This document shows positions 57,390 to 64,000 of a DNA stretch of 64,000 nt, in pieces. How positions within the stretch are numbered: position 1 is the first letter of the stretch; every line of letters begins with the position of its first letter. The notes under the pieces are model-generated. The model worked only from the letters and a program-made list of their open reading frames with translations. It was not told where the DNA came from and did no database searches. The stretch comes from Eucommia ulmoides (taxonomy: Eukaryota; Streptophyta; Magnoliopsida; Garryales; Eucommiaceae), in contig CM028326.1 of NCBI GenBank assembly GCA_016647705.1, positions 22,397,901-22,461,900 of the forward strand, in the 5' to 3' direction. The translations under genes were made by a program, and so were the position numbers.

Positions 57390-59227
57390 AACCGATGGAC
57401 TATTTCAGGTTTAGAAGATTTCATGAATTTGATACAAAACTAGTCGTTTTTGGCTTACCAGATTGAGATATTCTAGGGATCTGTACTTAATTGAGATATG
57501 GTCTATATATTCTATTGTCCCTATTACTTTGATTTATTTAATTAAAGTGTTTTAATATTTTCTATTTTGATGAATTTTGATTTAAAAATGTTTAAGGACC
57601 AAAATGAGATTTTTCAAGAATACTTGTAAATGAAAAAAATCTATTTTGAACATATGTGATGTATGAGGTCTTGAGGTGTCATTTAATAACATAGTATTTG
57701 AAAAGTAGTCATTATAAGATATCTTTTAAATTCCTATATTTAAACTTGTGAATTTTGAGTTTATATATTTATATTTTGGTAGAGAATATTTTGGGTCAAA
57801 GATATGGGAGAGATTTAAGAGATTTTATTTTTGCCTTACAATTTAGTCCATATACTTACATATAATTTTTTCTATACTTTCATTGATTAAGATCAAATTA
57901 TTTTGGGGACTAAATTGAGAGCTTTAGAAATTATATTGTTGGTAAAATATAGCTATTATAAACCTATATGATATATGAGGTCCATATGTGTTATTTATTG
58001 ACATAACATTTGAAAACTAGCCGTTGGAGGTTTAGTTTGAGAACACTTAAAAGAAACCTGCGGGATTGTATAACATACATCAAGAACAAGTAGTTCCTAA
58101 ACTATTCTGAGAGTTATCATTATGATATTATACTAAGAGATCATCGTGAGATTGTTCTTGAAATTTTTGAGTTAAAGCGCTATTTGAGTTAGCGTCACTG
58201 ATCTAAACTGTCTTGCGATACTACTTGCAATTTATTCGGTGTTTTTCTAGTAAGATCGTTCCAAACTTATTCTTTAATTGAGTTTTTTATTATTATTACT
58301 TGCTTGGTAAATTAATCTTTTTGAGAAATCGTTTTTAAACTTTAAAAACATAAAAATCTTTTAAAACAATTTTGGTAGTAACCTGATTACGTGCTTAATT
58401 TTATGTTACCCGTATTATTTTTACAATCAAATTTTTATTATCCTCACTTAATCCTATCACTATTAATTATCGGGACATTAATTGAGTTTAATTGATTTGA
58501 GGTGGTAGAAACTCCAAGTGAGAAGAATTTATTAATTTTTTTTGTAATTGGTAAGTTGTGTGTGGATTAGATACTATTAGGAGTATCTAATCAGGGGTAG
58601 CTGGGTTTCAATCTCTTCCAATAAAGAGATTGAGGTTTAATCTTTATCTAGTGAATAAAAAGATTAGGTTACTATTTTCCCATGAAAAGAGATAAGGGTA
58701 ATTCTTCCTGATTAGAATTATTTTGAGTGAATTTGTAACAGTTCAATCCTTACCGGGTAAAAGGATAATTTGAGTGCTTTTGTGAGGTTTAATTCTTAGC
58801 CTAAGTATAAAAGAATTAGGTTAATCTTTACCCTGGAAAAAAGATAGGGATATTTCTTAGTCTGTGAAAAAGAATTGTAAATGTTGATTCTGAATCTGTC
58901 AAAAGAATCATTTGTAAGGGTTTGATTCCTACTTGATTAAAGAGATCATAGTGGTTTAGTGGGTGCGACTCTCGGCGGAGTTCGGGGGACTGGATTAGCC
59001 AAGAGTAACTTGGTGAACCAGTATAAATTTTGGTGTGCTGTTTTCTTTACATTATTTACATTTTGTTGTTTGGGTGTGCACCTAGTCTATAACACATATC
59101 CGATGCTATAAAGATAATAATTAATTTATAATAAAATTAATTGTTTGAATTTTAAAGTATTAATTAATTGATAATTTTTTAAAACTACTCAATTCACCCT
59201 CCTCTTAGGTAGCTCACTGAGCTAACA

Positions 59228-60160
59228 AATGTAGATAAAAAAAAAAAAAAAAAAAAAAATGACGCAAGGGGTCAATAATCTCAATTAGGGAGTATAATTT
59301 ATAATTTATATTATTTTAATTTTAAGTTAATTATAATTTCTTTAATTATATTTTGACTTTTATTTTAATTTCATGATCAATGCTCTCTTATATCTCCAAT
59401 TACATTCTTTCAATTAAAGTATATATCATCAACCACCAACGCTACCTTTTATGGCCACGCTCTATCACCTGTTATCGGTTATCAGGCCTTTGATCGTCGG
59501 AGTCCAGTCACTGGCTATTGATTTTTTTTAATTACATGTAATTATTTTTTTAGTGTGTCTTTTCGTTATATGTAATTTTTTTATTATATTTTTCTGTTAC
59601 ATTTTTTAATTATATTTCAGTTATATTTTAGCATATTTTTTATTTATATTTTAAAGTTTTTTTTAAAGATACATTTATATAATTTTCAGTGACCGACATT
59701 TGCAAAATTAGTTGAATATAACTAAAAAATATAAACAAAAAGTATATTAAAATATGTTACTAAAATATTAGTTTAATGTAACTAAAACAATTGACGACTT
59801 TAGTGCAGCCGAAATTTTGTGGGCAACAGTGGGTGGACGATAATTGGCTTAGCAACCCTAATTGGAACTTAGTATTTTTATGAACTCTAATAGATGAGAC
59901 TTAAAGTAAAATATTTATTTAATATGCGAGTTTTTATTAATTTAGTGTTATTATTAAGATACCATCAAATCTCTTTAACTTTTAAAGATAAAGGAATCTA
60001 AATATTATTTTGAGTTGGGAAGGAGGTAAAATAGAAATGCTTATCTTATCTTAAATTTGATTTAGTTTTGTTTAATTTCATGTTTGAAATTCAATGTAAT
60101 ATTATTTATATATAGAGCATATGGATCTAATTAAATTATTTACAACATAAAATGTGTAGA
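59228..60160. other. AT-rich gene-free region
   Basis: An A run (59240-59259), then AT-rich DNA with repeated TTATATTTTA and AAATATAAC motifs. No coding potential was recognised. Confidence 0.45.
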
Positions 60161-60480
60161 GTTCAATTGACCAAACCTGGGCATCTAGTCAAATGAACTC
60201 AGCAAGGAGTTGATAGAATTCAACTCAGAACAATCCGATCGACCGAATCCCAGATATGGTCAACCGATTGGACCAGGAGATCAAGAAAATGAAATCGTTT
60301 AACCGAATAGAACCTCCGGTCAACTGATTTGACCATGGACTAAGGATCTCACTGTTCGGTTAATCGACTGGCCGACCGAATAGGCAAGATGCAAAAAGGC
60401 TAAGAAATCAGTCAACCAAACAACAGGATCGGTCAACTGATTTGTGCAAAACTGTAAGATACTCATACTAATGAATTTAG
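60161..60480. repeat. GGTCAACCGA-rich repeat block
   Basis: Motifs ATGGTCAACCGATTGGACC, CCGGTCAACTGATTTGACC and CAGGATCGGTCAACTGATTTG resemble the centre of the family T LTR (57000-57420). Probably a diverged LTR fragment, with no ends identified. Confidence 0.45.
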
Positions 60481-60930
60481 ATTTTCACCATTCTCAAATA
60501 GAGAATATCGAATTGAATTAGTCTCCATTGTTGAAGACCCATTTTCAACAATCAAATACCGACTACTAACAATTTAAAATATCAAGTTAGGAAATGTCTT
60601 TTTTCTCCTCTTATATAATCATATTAAATAGTCAGACGTTCTACTCAACATTTAAAGTCTACAACAACATTGATATAATTAAATAATAATATAAAATTAT
60701 ATTTTACTATTTACTGATTATTACTAGAAATTACTTCGCCTAAAATTGTCTATAGAGATTGTCTCTAACAATATTGAGGCATGGGATTGCTCAAATTCTG
60801 ACTTGAGGACTATCACAAACTGCATCACACACATCTCATTTCTGTAACTTGTGTAAAGAACAATATCCTTAGGATATTTTCAAGTGTTCCTGGAATAACA
60901 ATAGAAAATTGAGAGAAAAAAATTATCTCT
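60481..60930. other. Gene-free spacer
   Basis: AT-rich; nothing recognised. Confidence 0.4.
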
Positions 60931-61115
60931 AATTTTTTCCCACAAATTTATGTTTATGTTCTCGCAGCTAAAATAGCAATCTGAGGATTTGTTTTTTTGT
61001 GTGTGGAGTTATTCTCAGATTTTTGTTTCTATTCCGGTAAAAATGTTATTTTTCCTTTTGCTGTAAAAATAATTTTGTTCTAGGAACCGAAACAATATTT
61101 TATTCTTAAACAAAG
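60931..61115. mobile_element. Probable GTTCC/GGAAC MITE relic
   Basis: Has TTTATGTTTATGTTCTCGCA, ATTTTTGTTTCTATTCCGG and TTTTGTTCTAGGAACCGAAAC. Weak and degraded copy. Confidence 0.35.
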
Positions 61116-62447
61116 TCACTTGGTGAAGCAATAGATAGTTCTGGAGAATTCGATCAAAATATTGTTCCGGATAATAATGCAGGCCACCCTCTTGACATGG
61201 CAATGACTAGGAATTCAAAATCGTGACTGATGCAATGTGTCTAGAGGTTATCATGATCCTCACGTCTCGGTCATTCTTATAAAAGGATCACATGCCTTTT
61301 TGACTCTCTAATATTTATATACATTTTGTTGTTAATCAAATAGTGCCTCTGTCAATTTTAAAAATATCGACCAATCTATTATCATTTTTTTTTATAAAAA
61401 AGTTATTATAATTTTTTATATTTTTTTTCTTTCATCTTTTATTCATTTTTTCTCTTTTCTTTATCTTTCTCTTTTCTTCCAAGCTCATCCCACCGCAACC
61501 ACCCAACCCACCACCACCAAAAAAAACACCATCATCGCCGACGCCCTCCACCACCAAAAGACCGGTCATTCAATGTCTAGCGCCGCCGTGTAAACCAAGT
61601 TCTCCCATGAATTAACCCGTTTGATTATGATTGTTCCCCAAATAGTTTTATACTTCAATGATAGTGATCACTCTCTTTCTAGAAATCCTTAGATCGACAA
61701 CAACTGAGTAATTCGCCAATGGGAGTGGACAACATAGTACAATGATTGAAAAATCATCGGATTCATCCACAAACAAGCACAAATTTGTGCTCCGATTCAT
61801 TCCATTTGTATCGTTTGGTTGAAACTGAGAGGTTGGCGGCATGAAGAACTTTGAAGCTGAGAACATCGATTGCGAAGGACTTGCAGCTTTGTGATAGTTT
61901 CTGGACTCAAACAAGGGTTTTATTATGGTAAATGATTACTTCGTTGTTGTTTTGTGGTATGAGCTCTCGTAATATTGGACAATATGAAAATGCGATTCCC
62001 CCATGTTGGTACCCATAAATGTGTTGACATTTAATTTTAGACTGATAAGTAGATGGATTGAAACAAAGACAAGGTAATTTATTGTTATCATCCCCCGTTT
62101 AACAACCGTCGTTTTTCCAATTTTTTCGACTATAATTAGTGGATACGTTAACATTCATGCATAGATAAAATAAGACCTAGCCAAAACGGAATGCATATAG
62201 GAAATTTTTTGCATGAATCCAGACTGTTAACAGTGAATGAAGTCACAAAACGTTAACATTTGTGCATGTTATCTATAAGTTAACATTCACACGTACATGT
62301 GAAATACACCCTGATCAGAATAATAACAGCAGTTGTCCAGGGAGTTGTTTTGTACACTTCACGTATATTTGTGTTCATTCTATTAGTTGCTCCATTTCTT
62401 TTTCATTGCGTGATACAAAAAATACAATGGTCATCCACGTGGTGTTG
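61116..62447. other. Gene-free region left of the MULE relic
   Basis: Includes a Pro/His-type (CCA)n stretch at 61495-61560. The motif GTTAACATT with a T/C-rich continuation occurs at 62148, 62252 and 62278, perhaps subterminal repeats of the MULE to the right. The minus-strand frames at 61648-62154 show no recognisable domain. Confidence 0.35.
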
Positions 62448-63867
62448 ATGTGAAAGTATGATGGTTACTCATTGGGAGTAAAGGTTGACGTAGATTTCAC
62501 ATACGAGATGTTAATACAAAGATTGATAGCGAGGTGGGATGTTTTGAAGGGAGAATCATTTGAGCTGAAATAATCGTTACTGGGGCACAAAATTTGTTTG
62601 ATGTCATGTCAAGATGACTTAGAATTGGTAGTTTGCCTTGCTTGTTCGATGATATTGGAGTATGTTGGCGTGAACATCAAGCTATGTGGTAGTGGGGGTG
62701 GTTCAGGGAACAACAAGCAGAACACGGTGGTCGAATATCGGCGAGGACGCGGTGGTAGAGGTGGTGCGGACATGGATGGGGATTTGTATCCTATTTTTTG
62801 CCCTGTATCGCAAAAAGTATTATTGTTTGATCATTGGGTTGATGGAATAAAAGAAGTAGGACAAAGTTTTAAGGGTGGAATACCTGAGTTTAGAGAGACG
62901 CTAAGAAAATACGTTGTATAGGTAGGGTTTAGTTTCAAATACAAGAAGAACGACAAACAGAGGGTGATGGTTGACTGTGCACTAAAAGAATAAACGGGTT
63001 GTGTATGGAGAGTGCATAGAAGGGTAGATAAAAGAAATGGTTTTTTTTTACATATAGGAGCTAGTAAAGGATCATTCATGTGCTGCTATTTTGTGGAAAA
63101 ACAAAAATGAGAACATGAACTCCAACATTGTCAAGTCATGTTTGGTGGATCTGGTTTGAAACACACTCGGAACTTCCCCAATTGATGTTGTCCACACATT
63201 TAAGAATGATTACGACATCGAGATTCCATACCACATCACATAGAATGGAGCTGAAAAAGCTCATGATAATTTGTATGGCGACCATAAGTCTTCATATGAT
63301 CAACTGCATTGGTACATGGATACTTGTTTGCGTACAAACCCCAGGAACCACTTGGTTCTGGATTATGATCAAGAAACTGGGCACTTTAGAAGATTGTTCA
63401 TGGCGTTTAACGTATCCACCTATGGGTTCAAGTACTGCCGTCCAATGTTATTCCTTGATGGAACGTTTCTGGGGGGACAGATACAAGGGATGTTTGATGG
63501 TAGCTAGCATGAAGAATGAGAACGATGGTAATTGTTTTTGTATGTATGTTCTTATCAATTCTGTTTCACATTTGTTTGATGTTTCGTATATTTGGTTTAT
63601 AGGGTTGTTCCCAGTTGCTTTTGTTCTGGTCGACACGGAGAACAATGATAATTGGTATAGGTTTATGGAGAACCTGTAAAAAATTGTGCCCCATAAACGT
63701 GTGTTAACATTCATATCAGACTGACATAGCAAGATACTCGAAGGCGTTCATAGAATTTTTCTGAATTGTTTCCACTCTTTTTGCTTGAATCACTTAAAGA
63801 ACAATTTGAGAGACAAATTAGCTGGTATGAAATAAGGATTTAAAGAGAAGTTGGTTTATAAATATAC
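62448..63867 (+). pseudogene. Broken MULE (MuDR-type) transposase
   Basis: A plus-strand relic with several stops and frame changes. An N-terminal PB1-like piece (62480-62560) reads VDVDFTYEMLIQRLIARW. A glycine-rich linker is followed by LFDHWVDGIKEVGQSFKGG (about 62830), the MuDR-domain start. The region at 63260-63480 has SSYDQLHWYMDTCLRTNPRN, FKYCRPMLFLDGTFLGG (the first catalytic Asp region of the MULE domain) and GQIQGMF. After a short intron-like stretch (63500-63600), AFVLVDTENNDNWYRFMENL follows and is stopped at once. The last part has FHSFCLNHLKNNLRDKLAG, the conserved C/H region. An LTR begins at 63868 and cuts off the rest. MULEs move by DNA cut-and-paste with long inverted repeats; none could be identified here. 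Confidence 0.85.
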
Positions 63868-64000
63868 TGTTGATCCTAAAATTTTGATGAACAATTAAGT
63901 ATTTATATTTTGGTGGAACTAATGTTTAATTGAGTGTTTCAGTGATTTAAAGTTCCAGTAATGAAGACGTCAAATTAAATGAAGTTGAAGACATTGAAGA
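63868..64000 (+). mobile_element. Start of a third family T LTR, cut by the window edge
   Basis: Begins TGTTGATCCTAAAATTTTGA then TGAACAATTAAGTATTTATA, nearly the same as the first 130 bases of the minus-strand solo LTR at 29878-31221. It is inserted in the MULE transposase after EKLVYK. The left flank is TATAC; the matching right flank lies outside. Confidence 0.85.

Larger units (their letters stand above)
55539..59227 (+). mobile_element. LTR of family T, split by a solo LTR
   Basis: Starts TGTTGATATTAAGATTTTAA and ends AATTCACCCTCCTCTTAGGT then AGCTCACTGAGCTAACA. It matches the solo LTR at 29878-31221 at both ends and at the break (CTCTTAATGTATTC | CGATTAGGATCACACACGAC against CTCTTAATATCCCATTTAGG). 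Without the nested 1017-bp LTR and one duplication copy it is 2667 bp, longer than the sister copy partly because of a 179-bp internal duplication. The flanks AAAAT and AATGT do not match, so it may not be a simple solo LTR. Confidence 0.75.

Noticed and set aside
61015-62154. Minus-strand ORFs of 62-88 residues
   Set aside because: No recognisable domain; overlap MITE remnants and spacer.

Overview
This is a stretch of flowering-plant nuclear DNA. The genes are split by many short GT-AG introns, the intergenic DNA is AT-rich, and most of the window is layers of LTR retrotransposons, MITEs and TRIMs. The gene products look like those of a dicot, but the species cannot be read from the window. 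Five host genes can be reconstructed exon by exon: mitochondrial ribosomal protein mL53 (12280-14732, +), a TLDc-domain protein (15879-21736, -), the histone-fold protein CENP-X/MHF2 (34164-36344, +), protein-L-isoaspartate O-methyltransferase (43589-46713, +) and a GH36 raffinose-synthase/alkaline alpha-galactosidase family enzyme (48167-55020, -). All reconstructed exon phases close without a frameshift. mL53 and the TLDc gene converge, and so do PIMT and the GH36 gene.

Left part (1-11290): two decayed Ty3/gypsy elements on the minus strand. The first has a 2.1-kb LTR (3325-5431), a primer-binding site and a gag relic, and it sits inside another LTR whose right part remains at 5432-6511. 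The second has an LTR (10649-11290), a primer-binding site and a gag-protease relic. Its RT/RNase H/integrase part is missing, and a tandem-repeat array and a relic of an opposite-strand coiled-coil ORF follow. Middle (22329-33742): an LTR, a plus-strand extra ORF with its own TATA box, and an RNase H-integrase relic on the minus strand. This is the layout of Tat-lineage (Retand/Grande-like) elements with an antisense ORF. It abuts a second antisense-type ORF (29305-33008, -) that is split by two solo LTRs, each with target-site duplications.

Right part: 36345-43588 holds no gene, only MITE-like elements and AT-rich DNA. 55539-59227 is an LTR of the same family as 29878-31221, itself split by a 1017-bp solo LTR with a perfect duplication. 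59228-62447 is mostly unassigned. The window ends in a broken MULE transposase (62448-63867) into which a third copy of that LTR family is inserted at the very edge.

The introns of the host genes are packed with small elements. One MITE family, with ends resembling GTTTAGTGTTTCTGTTCCC, occurs more than ten times, in introns of four of the five genes (not mL53). An intact RNase H-like ORF lies in the mL53 intron in sense orientation. I found no tRNA, rRNA or CRISPR array. The most notable signals are the antisense-ORF retrotransposons, the nested solo LTRs, the new-looking MITE family and the 9-residue last exon of mL53.
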